Shown here in pieces: positions 1 to 7,989 of a DNA stretch of 64,000 bases. Under the pieces are notes generated by a model, which saw nothing but the letters and a program-made list of their open reading frames with translations, made no database searches and was not told where the DNA came from. Source of the DNA: Subtercola sp. (GTDB taxonomy: Bacteria > Actinomycetota > Actinomycetes > Actinomycetales > Microbacteriaceae); the NCBI GenBank assembly GCA_025463765.1, contig JAODBC010000033.1, positions 1 to 64,000 of the forward strand, written 5' to 3'. Position numbers and translations under genes: made by a program. Every line of letters starts with the position of its first letter. Within the stretch, counting starts at the first letter, position 1.

Positions 1-447
1 GAAGTCATCTCGTTGCTGGCGCAGGGGGCCGATAAGGCCGACATCTCGGCGTCGGTGCATCGGGCGGTGGCCGGGCGCACGCTCGGTCTGATCGCCCAAG
101 TGGGTAAGGCGAGCCCGGTGGTGATGACCGGCGGAGTGGCGAAGAATCCCGCTCTCATCAAGTTTCTCTCGGAGGCGCTGCGTCAGCCCATCGAAGTGCT
201 CGACGATCCGCAGATCGCCGGCGCTCTCGGTGCCGCGCTGATCGCGCGCGACGAACACCTGGGCACTCTGTCGAAAGGCATCGCCGACGTGGATACGGAG
301 CGGCAGCTCATCTCGGCGCAGTCGGCCGGCGCACCGCACTGCGCCGACTGCGACGGTCACCTCGACTCGCACGAGCATCGACCTGTCTCGGTCATCTTGC
401 AGCTGAACCACCTCGTCGGGGCGGGTCTGCGACCGGAGGGCCGGTAG
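1..447 (+). CDS. BadF/BadG/BcrA/BcrD-family ATPase, C-terminal part (5' end outside window)
   Basis: Only the last 148 residues are visible; the start lies left of the window. The family comprises ATP-dependent, Fe-S-containing activators of 2-hydroxyacyl-CoA dehydratases and the ATPase subunits of class I benzoyl-CoA reductase, which drive low-potential electron transfer. The diagnostic end of the ASKHA fold is present: TGGVAKNPALIKFL followed by DDPQIAGALGAALIARD. The Fe-S cysteines and N-terminal phosphate loops would lie upstream, so activator and reductase subunit cannot be separated. The tail of about 50 residues after this core contains CADCDGH and several His, which I do not recognise as typical of the family. 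A PaaX-type regulator follows 66 bp downstream, and BadH/BadI-like genes lie 3-5 kb further on. Confidence 0.85.
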   Translation, partial: EVISLLAQGADKADISASVHRAVAGRTLGLIAQVGKASPVVMTGGVAKNPALIKFLSEALRQPIEVLDDPQIAGALGAALIARDEHLGTLSKGIADVDTERQLISAQSAGAPHCADCDGHLDSHEHRPVSVILQLNHLVGAGLRPEGR

Positions 448-513
448 CGCCCCGCCTCTCGTGCAGAATGGATTAAGCGGCTCTCAGGCCGACATTCGGC
501 AGAGAGGTGGCGT

Positions 514-1419
514 ATGACGTCGGCAGCAGCGACATCAGTGGCGGCGACATCAGCATCAGCGACACCGGCGGCGGCGACCGCACAACGCGAGCGCAAGGGC
601 GGCCACGCCGATCTGACCCGCGGTAGCGCACGGTCTCTGCTGCTGACCATTCTGGGCGAACTGGTCTGGCACAGCGGCGAGCCCGCGCGAACGTCGGCCT
701 TGCTCTACGCCATGAACGGCGTCGGAATCGAAGAGCGCACGGCTCGGCAGGCCATCGTGCGCGGCTCGGATTCGGGCTGGATTGAAGCGCACCGGCACGG
801 CCGTGAGGTGAGCTGGACCCTGAGCCCCTCGCTGGTGCAGACCTTTGCCGAGGGCTCGCGCCGCGTCGCATCGCTGAGCGACCCGTTCGACTCGTGGGAC
901 GGCCGCTGGCTCGTTCTGCTGGTGACCGTGCCGCAGGCTCTGCGCGCCAAACGCAAGCGCCTCTACAGCGATCTGGAGTGGGCCGGCTTCGGCAATCCCT
1001 CAGCAGGAGTCTGGCTGAGCCCGCACACCGAACGCCGCGATCAGGTGGCCGCCGTGATCGAGCGGCTCGACCTGACAGAAGAGACGATGTCGTTTCTCGG
1101 TACGGCCGATTCCGTGGGGCTCAGCGAGCCGGACATCGTGAGGCGCGGCTGGGACCTCGACGCGGTGGCCGAAGACTACGAGGCCGTGCTCGAAGAGTTT
1201 CGCGACCCGAATCCGCAGCCGGGAGACGATCAGCTCTTCACGCACATTCGCATCTTGAGCGAGCTGCAGCGCTTTCCGTTCTCCGACCCACAGCTCCCCG
1301 AGGCCCTGCTGCCCGATTGGGTGGGCCGGCGCACCGCGCGCCACCTTCAGGCACTGCGGGCCAGCTGGGCGGCAGACGTCGCCCAGCAGTGGCAGCGAAT
1401 CAATTCGCCGAACCGCTAA
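514..1419 (+). CDS. PaaX-family transcriptional regulator
   Basis: 301 residues. PaaX proteins are winged-helix repressors that in the known cases respond to phenylacetyl-CoA. After a low-complexity Ala/Ser/Thr-rich start (residues 1-30) comes the PaaX N-terminal helix-turn-helix region (SLLLTILGELVWHSGEPARTS, about residues 36-56, then the ERTARQAIVRGSDSGWI recognition part). The central region has WDGRWLVLLVTVPQ and LYSDLEWAGFGNPSAGVWLSP, strongly typical of PaaX, followed by the PaaX C-terminal domain. GAGAGGTGG precedes the ATG. The ligand is unknown; since no paa gene is in the window, it may respond to an aromatic or alicyclic CoA ester made by neighbouring genes. Confidence 0.88.
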   Translation: MTSAAATSVAATSASATPAAATAQRERKGGHADLTRGSARSLLLTILGELVWHSGEPARTSALLYAMNGVGIEERTARQAIVRGSDSGWIEAHRHGREVSWTLSPSLVQTFAEGSRRVASLSDPFDSWDGRWLVLLVTVPQALRAKRKRLYSDLEWAGFGNPSAGVWLSPHTERRDQVAAVIERLDLTEETMSFLGTADSVGLSEPDIVRRGWDLDAVAEDYEAVLEEFRDPNPQPGDDQLFTHIRILSELQRFPFSDPQLPEALLPDWVGRRTARHLQALRASWAADVAQQWQRINSPNR

Positions 1420-1450
1420 GTTTCGGCGGGCCGTCAGCGCTGGTCGACGG

Positions 1451-3100
1451 TCAGTGCTGGGCGACCTCCAGCGGCACCTCGACCGCCACCAGCTCGCCAG
1501 CCGTGATGCGCTCGAGCAGCACGAACTTCTGAACCTTGCCTGACGGTGTCATCGGGTAGGCCTCGGTGAAGAACCAGTGCGCGGGTGTCTTGTGCGCAGA
1601 GATGCGTTCGCGGCACCACGACTTGAGTTCGGCGGGTGAGGGCGGTGTAACGCCCGCTTTCAGCCGGATGACGGCACCAGCCTGTTCGCCCCACTTCTCG
1701 TCGGGTATTCCCACCACCACGACCTCGGCGATGTCGGGGTGCGAGAACAGCAGTTCTTCGATCTCGCGCGGGTAGAGGTTCATGCCGCCACGAATGATCA
1801 TGTCTTTCACGCGCCCAGTGATCTTGATGAAGCCCCGCTCGTCCATGGTGCCGAGGTCGCCCATGTGCAGCCACCCGTCATCTTCGATGGTCGCCGCGGT
1901 CTCCTCGGGCATGTTGTAGTAGCCGAGCATGTTCTGATAGCCCCGGCAGAGAATCTCGCCTTGCTCACCGAGCGGCATCACCTCGCCGGTCTCGAGGTCG
2001 ACGATCTTCACCTCGAGTTCGGGCAGCGGTTGCCCGACCGTGGTCGCCTGGTCGGCAGGCGAGTCGCTGATTCTGGTCTGACTAATCACGCCGTGCATCT
2101 CGGTCTGACCGAAGAGAATGCTGAAGTCACAGCCGAGTTGCTCGTTCACCCGCAAGACCAGAGCCTCTGCGACGGTCGCCGCCCCCGACAAGATGGTCTG
2201 GATGCTCGACAGATCTCGAGTCTGGCTGTCTGGATGCTCGAGAACGGCCAGAAGCATCGTCGGCACCATGAGGGAGTGAGTACCCCGATAGGTCTCGAAG
2301 AGTTCGAGAGTCAGCGCGGCGTCGAAGGCGGGCATCACGACGTAGGTGCCATGAGCCGCGATGGTCGCCAGCTCTGTGACTGCTCCGCCGCCGATGTGGT
2401 ACATCGGCATTCCGTTGATGCACACGGCTCCGTCGGTCATGCCAGCCCGTTGGCCGACGAAGGCCGCCTCGTTGACGATGCCCTTGTGGTGCAGCAGCGC
2501 GCCCTTCGGAAAACCGGTCGTGCCAGAGGTGTACTGAATCTGCACGGGGTCGAGGGGCTTCACCGCCGGAAGCTCTGTTGACGGATCGCCGGACTCCCGA
2601 AAGTCGTTCCACTCGGTGAAACTGATCAATTTGCGAAGGGCCGGGGTGCGCGGCGAGACCGAGAGAATTATTTCGCGAAGATTGCAGCCGCGGTACTCGT
2701 CGACGAAGAAGATGCCGACCGCCCCCGACTGCGAGAGCACGTACTCGAGTTCGTGTTCTCGGTAGGCGGGGTTGATCGCCACGACGAGCATGCCGGCCAT
2801 GGCGATCGCCTGCTGCAGAATGACCCACTCCGCGGCATTCGGCGCCCAGATCGCGATGCGGTCACCTGGTTCGAACGACCGCAGGAGCCCGCGGGCGACT
2901 TTTTCGGTGTCGGCGAGAAACTCCGCGTAGTTCCAGTGGCGGCGGGCGGAGGGCTCGGCGACACCGTCGACGAGGGCAAGACGGTCTGGCACGTCGGCTG
3001 CCGCTTCGCGCAACAACCCGGGCAGTGCTATCTCACGCACGCCCTTGCTCGCCTCGGCGGGCCAACTCGACACCGTGAGCGGTGCGTTCAGAGCATTCAT
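1451..3100 (-). CDS. Acyl-CoA synthetase (AMP-forming), FadD-like
   Basis: 549 residues, the normal length for class I adenylate-forming CoA ligases. It activates a carboxylic acid to its CoA thioester through an acyl-adenylate. Seen: P-loop YTSGTTGFPKGALLHHKG (about residues 190-207), the A5 motif FGQTE, the A7 motif DGWLHMGDLG, the A8 hinge GRVKDMIIRGGMNLYPREIEE and the C-terminal catalytic Lys in MTPSGKVQKF. AAGGAG lies just before the ATG. It is the last gene of a minus-strand series behind the BadI-like gene, with its own upstream region (3101-3264) holding a copy of the region A operator. The substrate is likely a cyclic or branched acid; this is inference from context. Confidence 0.9.
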   Translation of the reverse strand: MNALNAPLTVSSWPAEASKGVREIALPGLLREAAADVPDRLALVDGVAEPSARRHWNYAEFLADTEKVARGLLRSFEPGDRIAIWAPNAAEWVILQQAIAMAGMLVVAINPAYREHELEYVLSQSGAVGIFFVDEYRGCNLREIILSVSPRTPALRKLISFTEWNDFRESGDPSTELPAVKPLDPVQIQYTSGTTGFPKGALLHHKGIVNEAAFVGQRAGMTDGAVCINGMPMYHIGGGAVTELATIAAHGTYVVMPAFDAALTLELFETYRGTHSLMVPTMLLAVLEHPDSQTRDLSSIQTILSGAATVAEALVLRVNEQLGCDFSILFGQTEMHGVISQTRISDSPADQATTVGQPLPELEVKIVDLETGEVMPLGEQGEILCRGYQNMLGYYNMPEETAATIEDDGWLHMGDLGTMDERGFIKITGRVKDMIIRGGMNLYPREIEELLFSHPDIAEVVVVGIPDEKWGEQAGAVIRLKAGVTPPSPAELKSWCRERISAHKTPAHWFFTEAYPMTPSGKVQKFVLLERITAGELVAVEVPLEVAQH

Positions 3101-3264
3101 CGACTCTCCTTCATTGCAGGTCGTTTACGTTCAGTGCAGGTCGCTACACGCCGCGATCTCGAAAGCACTACACGTTCTATGACGAATTAGACAAAACCGT
3201 CGTACATTAGATTAGGACTAACCATACGTTAATTCAACCATTTAGCGAGATCCGCGTCGATGGA
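3101..3264 (-). promoter_or_regulatory. Intergenic promoter region with GGACTAACCAT operator-like site
   Basis: 164 bp between the BadI-like gene and the downstream ligase. The stretch 3180-3240 is notably AT-rich. It holds TTAGGACTAACCAT (3212-3225), which differs by one base from GGACTGACCAT in the site at 11118-11148. I infer a promoter for the 1451-3100 ligase under the same regulator. Confidence 0.45.
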
Positions 3265-4056
3265 TCAGTTTCCGCGGTACGGCGCGAAATTCGGGGCGCG
3301 CTTTTCGTTGAACGCGGTGATGCCCTCGAGGGCCTCTGGCGATTCTCCGAACAGGCGAAGACTCGAATACGCCATCTGCCCGATGCCCGCGAAGTGCTCG
3401 GTGTCAGTGTTGAAAGACTGCTTGAGCACCTTCAGCGAGGTCGGTGAAAGGTTCAAGATCTCGTCGGCCCACTGCCGCACTTCGGCTTTCAGCTGATCGG
3501 GCGCGACGACCTTGTTGATGAGGCCCCAGGCCTCTGCCTGCTCTGCCGAGTACTTGCGGCAGAGAAACCAGATCTCCCGGGCGCGCTTCTCGCCGATGAT
3601 GCGGGCCATGTACCCGGTGCCGAACCCGGCGTCGAACGAGCCGACGCGCGGGCCGTTCTGGCCGAAGATGGCGTTGTCTGACGCGATCGTCAGGTCGCAG
3701 AGCATGTGCAGAACGTGGCCGCCGCCGATGGCGAAACCATTCACCGCCGCGATGACCGGCTTCGGCACGTCACGAATGACGCGGTGCAGCGACTCCACCT
3801 CGAACAGGCCGGACTCCGAGGGGCCGTAGTCGCCCGTCTCGGCTCGCTGCTTCTGATCGCCGCCGGTGCAGAACGCTTTGTCGCCCGCCCCGGTGAGAGT
3901 GATGGCTCCCACGTCGTCGCTGCCCCAGGCGAGTTTGAAGGCGTGGATGAGCTCATCGACGGTTCGAGCGCGGAACGAGTTGTAGCGTTCCGGTCGGTTG
4001 ATGGTGATCCAGGCGAGGCCGTTCTCGACCTCGTAGGTGATATCGGTGAATTCCAT
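3265..4056 (-). CDS. badI: BadI-like 2-ketocyclohexanecarboxyl-CoA hydrolase
   Basis: 263 residues, crotonase fold. BadI opens the ring of 2-ketocyclohexane-1-carboxyl-CoA by hydrolysis to pimelyl-CoA. Compared from memory with Rhodopseudomonas BadI the match is close along the whole chain: DVGAITLTGAGDKAFCTGGDQ, the stretch IRDVPKPVIAAVNGFAIGGG, CDLTIAS, RVGSFDAGFGT, then GEKRAREIWFLCRKYS and SFNTDTEHFAGI. The VGSFD Ser/Asp pair is the signature of the MenB/BadI branch rather than of ordinary enoyl-CoA hydratases. It lies 49 bp behind an enoyl-CoA hydratase and one gene after the BadH-like SDR, the arrangement expected for ring hydration, oxidation and cleavage. The main alternative is a naphthoyl-CoA-synthase-like enzyme; a true MenB occurs separately at 21569-22456. 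Confidence 0.85.
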   Translation of the reverse strand: MEFTDITYEVENGLAWITINRPERYNSFRARTVDELIHAFKLAWGSDDVGAITLTGAGDKAFCTGGDQKQRAETGDYGPSESGLFEVESLHRVIRDVPKPVIAAVNGFAIGGGHVLHMLCDLTIASDNAIFGQNGPRVGSFDAGFGTGYMARIIGEKRAREIWFLCRKYSAEQAEAWGLINKVVAPDQLKAEVRQWADEILNLSPTSLKVLKQSFNTDTEHFAGIGQMAYSSLRLFGESPEALEGITAFNEKRAPNFAPYRGN

Positions 4057-4105
4057 GATGTCGGGGGTGTCCTTTCGGGAGTGGCGATTGGTGCAGAGGG
4101 GTGAA

Positions 4106-4894
4106 TCACGAGAAATCGGGTCGGCGTTTTTCGACGAAGGCGGCGATGCCCTCTTGGCCTTCGCCGTGCTGAAAGAGCTCGGCGATCTGCGCCCGCTCGA
4201 AAGCGTTCCCTTCGGCCAGCGGCAGGTCGAAGGCCGCGTCGACGGTACGCACCACCGCTGCTTGGGCGGGTGCGGATGCCCGGGTCAGCGTTTTCGCAAG
4301 CGCGAGCGCATCGGTGAGAGCCTGGCCCGCAACAGCCAAGCGATCGACGAGGCCGATGGAATGTGCATCCGCAGCGCTGACCTGACGACCGGTGAGCATG
4401 ATGTCGAGGGCTCGGCCACGACCGACCAGCCGCGGCAGTCGCTGGGTTCCGCCGGCGCCTGGAATGAGCCCGAGTTTTACCTCAGGCAGCCCGAACTGGG
4501 CCTCGCCGCCCGCAACCCGAAGGGTGCAGGCGAGTGTCAATTCCAGCCCGCCGCCGAGGGCCAGCCCCTCAACGGCGGCGATCGCCAGTACGGGTGCATT
4601 CGCCAGGCGGTCGACCACGGCCCGCAGTTGATCGCCGTAGCTCTCGAACCCCGCGAAATCGATCGAGGCCATGAGTTTGATGTCGGCGCCGGCCGCGAAG
4701 AATCCCGCGATCGACGACGAGATGACAATGACCTTCGTGCCGGCGTCGGGCGCGAGCGCTGCGTCGAGCGCGGCATCGAGACCGGTGATGAGGGCGGTGC
4801 CGAGCGCATTGGCGGGCGCGCTGTGCAGGTCGACGAGCAGAACGCCGGGCGAGTCCCACTGCCAGCTCACTGCCTCTGAGGTGTTTTCGGGCAT
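4106..4894 (-). CDS. Enoyl-CoA hydratase, BadK candidate
   Basis: 262 residues, crotonase fold. It would hydrate the 1-ene-1-carboxyl-CoA formed by ring dehydrogenation. Seen: the oxyanion-hole segment [25 protein letters not shown], and the catalytic-Glu region FGLPEVKLGLIPGAGGTQRLPRL, where the first Glu matches the hydratase catalytic pair. The tail EGQEGIAAFVEKRRPDF is typical. It sits 9 bp behind the BadH-like gene and ahead of the BadI-like gene, so a BadK role is likely from position; sequence alone only gives enoyl-CoA hydratase. Other hydratase candidates in the cluster are at 20774 and 22485. Confidence 0.82.
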   Translation of the reverse strand: MPENTSEAVSWQWDSPGVLLVDLHSAPANALGTALITGLDAALDAALAPDAGTKVIVISSSIAGFFAAGADIKLMASIDFAGFESYGDQLRAVVDRLANAPVLAIAAVEGLALGGGLELTLACTLRVAGGEAQFGLPEVKLGLIPGAGGTQRLPRLVGRGRALDIMLTGRQVSAADAHSIGLVDRLAVAGQALTDALALAKTLTRASAPAQAAVVRTVDAAFDLPLAEGNAFERAQIAELFQHGEGQEGIAAFVEKRRPDFS

Positions 4895-4903
4895 CGGCTG
4901 CCC

Positions 4904-5662
4904 CTACGCCATCGTGAGGCCGCCGCTGACCGACAGCGTCTGACCGGTGATGTAGCTCGTCTCGTCGGAGGCGAAGAAGACGACGGCGGCCGCAATGTCG
5001 CTCGGTTTGCCGAGGCGGCGCATGGGAACGGCCCGGGTCATGCCCGAGATGACCTTCTCGGCGTCGGCGCCGGACTGGTCGGCGAACTTGCGCAGTGCGG
5101 GGGTGTCGGTGGGGCCGGGGCAGACGGTATTCGCGGTGACGCCGCTCGTCGCGACCTCGCGGGCCAGTGTCTTCGTGAAGGCGATGGTGCCGCCCTTCGC
5201 GCCGGAATACACCGCCTCGAGCGAAGACCCCACACGCCCGGCGTCGGAACCGATGTTGATGACGCGCCCCCAGCCGCGCTCGATCATGCCGGGCACAACG
5301 GCGTGGGTTACGCGCAGCTGGCCCTTGAAGTTGAGGTCGATGATCTTGTCCCAGAAGTCTTCTGTGGTGTCGACGAAGTTCATGAAGTCGTCCCAGCCGG
5401 CGCAGTTGACCACGATCTCGATGGGGCCGAACTCGGTGCTGACGGTCTGAACCGCCGCACCGACCGAGGCACTGTCTGTCACGTTGATGGTGACCGGCAG
5501 CGCTTCACCGCCGGCCGCAGAGATCTCGTCGGCCACGCCGCTCGCTGCCTCTGCGTTCAGGTCGGCGACGGCGACCCGGTAGCCGGCTGCGCCGAGGGCA
5601 AGGGCGATTCCCTTGCCGATGCCCGAGGCTCCGCCCGTGACGAACGCGACTCTGTTACTCAT
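4904..5662 (-). CDS. badH: BadH-like 2-hydroxycyclohexanecarboxyl-CoA dehydrogenase (SDR)
   Basis: 252 residues, classical short-chain dehydrogenase. BadH oxidises 2-hydroxycyclohexane-1-carboxyl-CoA to the 2-keto ester, the BadI substrate. Seen: NAD-binding TGGASGIGKG, NCAGWDDF in place of the common NNAG, active-site Ser in INIGSDAGRVGSS, and YSGAKGG for the Tyr/Lys pair. The segments CAGWD, HAVVPGMIERGWGR, SDAGRVGSSLEAVY, NTVCPGPTDTPALR and TGQTLSVSGGLTM match my memory of Rhodopseudomonas BadH unusually well for an SDR. GGAG is 8 bases before the ATG. It is directly followed by the hydratase and BadI-like genes. Confidence 0.83.
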   Translation of the reverse strand: MSNRVAFVTGGASGIGKGIALALGAAGYRVAVADLNAEAASGVADEISAAGGEALPVTINVTDSASVGAAVQTVSTEFGPIEIVVNCAGWDDFMNFVDTTEDFWDKIIDLNFKGQLRVTHAVVPGMIERGWGRVINIGSDAGRVGSSLEAVYSGAKGGTIAFTKTLAREVATSGVTANTVCPGPTDTPALRKFADQSGADAEKVISGMTRAVPMRRLGKPSDIAAAVVFFASDETSYITGQTLSVSGGLTMA

Positions 5663-5738
5663 TCTTGATCTCCATCGATGTCTGTAGCGGGTGGGTGTTG
5701 CGGGCGCTGATTCGGGTGTTCAGCGGTAACAGCGGTGT

Positions 5739-6674
5739 TCAGTGACTGACGAGCGTGCCTGTCCAGTCGACAGGGCCGGCCAGAATCGAGTGGCTGGTGA
5801 GCTTTCGCCCGAGGCACGTCTGCGCCTCGCGAGCCGCTTCGATGACAAGGCCGAGATCGAGACCGGTATCGACACCCATCTCTTCGAACATGCTGACCAG
5901 GTCTTCTGTGGCGATGTTCCCGGTCGAGCCGGCCGGAACCGGGCATCCACCCAGTTCGCCGAAGCTCGACTCGAAACTGTGGCAGCCCACCTCGAGCGCC
6001 GCGTAGGCGTTCGTCAGGCCCTGACCGCGCGTGTTGTGAAAGTGCGCGGTCAGTTCGACGCCGGGAAGGCGTTCGAAGGCGGCCTCGAAGAAGTCGGTGA
6101 CGTAAGCGGGGTTGGCCATGCCAGTGGTGTCGCCGAAGCCGATCTCGGTTGCTCCCAGCTCGGCGAATCGCTCGGCGAGCCCCAGAACGCGGTCGAGCGG
6201 CACCTTTCCTTCGTAGGGGCAGCCGAACGAGGTGGCGATGACCGCGTCGAGTTTCAGCCCGGCATCGAGAATGCGGGCGGCCATCACGGTGTCGTCGGCC
6301 ATGGTCTGCTCGACCGTGCGATTGATGTTCTTCATGTTGTGCGTCTCTGAAGCACTGACGAAAATGGACGCCTCGTCGAAATACTCGCGCACGGCAAGCG
6401 CGTTATCGAGCCCCTTGCTGTTCGGAATGAGCACCATGCGCGACACCTCGGGGGGCAGATCGATACCTTTTAATACCGCGACGCCGTCAGAGAGCTGGGG
6501 AATCACGTCGGGGCGAACGAAACTCGCCACCTCGATACGGCTGAAGCCGGCCCGGCCCAGGGCATTGATCAGGCGAATCTTCTCAGCGGTGGGAATGACT
6601 TCGGGCTCGTTCTGAAAGCCGTCACGAGGCCCGACCTCTCTAATGAGCACGCTGCCCGGTCTGCGACTCGTCAT
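5739..6674 (-). CDS. Hydroxymethylglutaryl-CoA lyase family protein
   Basis: 311 residues, TIM-barrel HMGL-like lyase. The family cleaves HMG-CoA to acetoacetate and acetyl-CoA or does related retro-aldol/Claisen steps. Seen: VGPRDGFQNE at the start of the barrel with catalytic Arg/Asp, IEVASFVRPD, GFGDTTGMA, the metal-binding HFHNTRGQG, and the signature loop ELGGCPVPAGSTGNIATED with the conserved Cys. AAGGAG precedes the ATG. It lies between the BadH-like gene and a CoA transferase. It may process a 3-hydroxy-3-methyl or branched dicarboxylyl-CoA, or serve leucine breakdown; no liuABC genes are nearby. Confidence 0.85.
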   Translation of the reverse strand: MTSRRPGSVLIREVGPRDGFQNEPEVIPTAEKIRLINALGRAGFSRIEVASFVRPDVIPQLSDGVAVLKGIDLPPEVSRMVLIPNSKGLDNALAVREYFDEASIFVSASETHNMKNINRTVEQTMADDTVMAARILDAGLKLDAVIATSFGCPYEGKVPLDRVLGLAERFAELGATEIGFGDTTGMANPAYVTDFFEAAFERLPGVELTAHFHNTRGQGLTNAYAALEVGCHSFESSFGELGGCPVPAGSTGNIATEDLVSMFEEMGVDTGLDLGLVIEAAREAQTCLGRKLTSHSILAGPVDWTGTLVSH

Positions 6675-6691
6675 GCGCCTCTCCTTCTCTC

Positions 6692-6727
6692 GATGCTGGT
6701 GATGCTGGTGATGCTGGTCGTGCTGGT
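6692..6727. repeat. Short 9-bp tandem repeat (GATGCTGGT x3 plus one variant)
   Basis: Three exact copies of GATGCTGGT (6692-6718) and a fourth with changed first bases (CGTGCTGGT) lie in the 79-bp gap between the CoA transferase and the HMGL-like gene. It is non-coding there. It looks like a slippage repeat; no function is apparent. Confidence 0.7.
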
Positions 6728-6753
6728 CAGCGTGGCCGTGCCGGTGAACTCGG

Positions 6754-7989
6754 TCATGCCGTCAGCTCCGCTCGGTTGCCGGCGGCGCGCTCGAGCGCCT
6801 CGCGGTGTTCGGGCGCAGCGATGTCGATCAGGCGCCGGGTGCGCTCGGCGAAACCGCAGCCGCGTAAGTGGGCCGCCCCGTATTCGGTGACGACGACATC
6901 GACGTCGGTGCGCGAGGTGGTGACCGTGGAGACGGCCGGAACGATGGTGGAGTGCGAGCCGCCGCGAGAGCGCAGGGCGATGATCGACCGCGCGCCCGAC
7001 TGGCTCGCCGCCCGCGAGAAGTCGGACTGCCCGCCGACGGCTCCGATATACGTGCCGCCCCGCATCTCGGCGTTGACCTGGCCGCTGAGGTCGACCTCGA
7101 TGGCCGAGTTGATCGAGACGAGCGAACGAAGCTGCGACAAAATGCTCGCATCGTGGGTGTAGCTGGCCGGCCTGAATTCGACCGGGAGTGAAGCGAGCCG
7201 TTCGTAGAAGGCGGTGCTGCCGAGAGCGGCGCCCGTCACGATGAGGCCTGTGTCGATCTCTTTGAGAGCGCCAGTGATCACCCCGAGGTCGACCAGGTCG
7301 GCGATACCGTCGGTGATCAGGCCGGAGTGCACGCCGAGGTCACGGTGTTCGCTGAGATCGGCGAGTACCGCACTCGGCAGGGCGCCGACGCCGAGCTGAA
7401 TGGTGTCGCCGTCTTCGATCAGGTCGGCAATGACGGCTGCGATGGCCGTGTCGACGGGCGTCGGCGAGGTGAGCGGGGCTTGCAGCAACGGCCGATCGGT
7501 TCGCACCGTTGCGGCGAACCGCGAGAGGGCAATGCGTTCGCTGCCGACGGTGGCGGGCATCCGCTCGTTGATCTCGGCGATGATCACTCGGGTGTGCCGA
7601 AGTGCGTCTGCTGCGTAGTCGACGCCGACGCCGAGCGAGCAGAGCCCGTTCTCATCGGGGGGTGAAACTTGCACGAGCGCCACGTCGCAGGGCAGCTCAC
7701 CGGTTGCGAACAGTTCGGGCAGTGCCGAGTAGTTCGCCGGAATGACTTCGAGTCGGCCCTCTTTGCTGAGGTGCCGAAGGTCGCCGAGGGCGCCGTACGA
7801 GATGACGGTCAGTTCGTCAGGCGGGGTGCGGGTGACGCGCTTGTCGAAGGTCAGGCCGACGAACGCCGTGACCGGCCCGATGGCCGACAGCTGGTCGAGC
7901 AGGGCGTGCACGAGCGGGGTCGGCTCGGCGCTGGTCTGGCTCCACCAGACTTGGTCGCCCGCCCTGATCAGGCCGGTGAGATCTATCAT
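6754..7989 (-). CDS. Acetyl-CoA hydrolase/transferase-family CoA transferase
   Basis: 411 residues with the ATG at 7989, which overlaps the stop of the upstream thiolase as ATGA; longer forms would run into the thiolase. Family members move CoA between acyl groups and acetate or 4-hydroxybutyrate-type acids. Seen: DTIQLGVGALPSAVL (CoA-binding GxGxxP), LGVHSGLITDGIADL, SINSAIEVDLSGQVNAE and GAVGGQSDFSRAA, all at family positions. In clostridial 4-hydroxybutyrate CoA transferase the corresponding stretch is GIHTEM with the catalytic Glu; here Gly occupies that place, so the thioester-carrying residue or mechanism may differ. A second member with the same change is at 58920. Confidence 0.85.
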   Translation of the reverse strand: MIDLTGLIRAGDQVWWSQTSAEPTPLVHALLDQLSAIGPVTAFVGLTFDKRVTRTPPDELTVISYGALGDLRHLSKEGRLEVIPANYSALPELFATGELPCDVALVQVSPPDENGLCSLGVGVDYAADALRHTRVIIAEINERMPATVGSERIALSRFAATVRTDRPLLQAPLTSPTPVDTAIAAVIADLIEDGDTIQLGVGALPSAVLADLSEHRDLGVHSGLITDGIADLVDLGVITGALKEIDTGLIVTGAALGSTAFYERLASLPVEFRPASYTHDASILSQLRSLVSINSAIEVDLSGQVNAEMRGGTYIGAVGGQSDFSRAASQSGARSIIALRSRGGSHSTIVPAVSTVTTSRTDVDVVVTEYGAAHLRGCGFAERTRRLIDIAAPEHREALERAAGNRAELTA

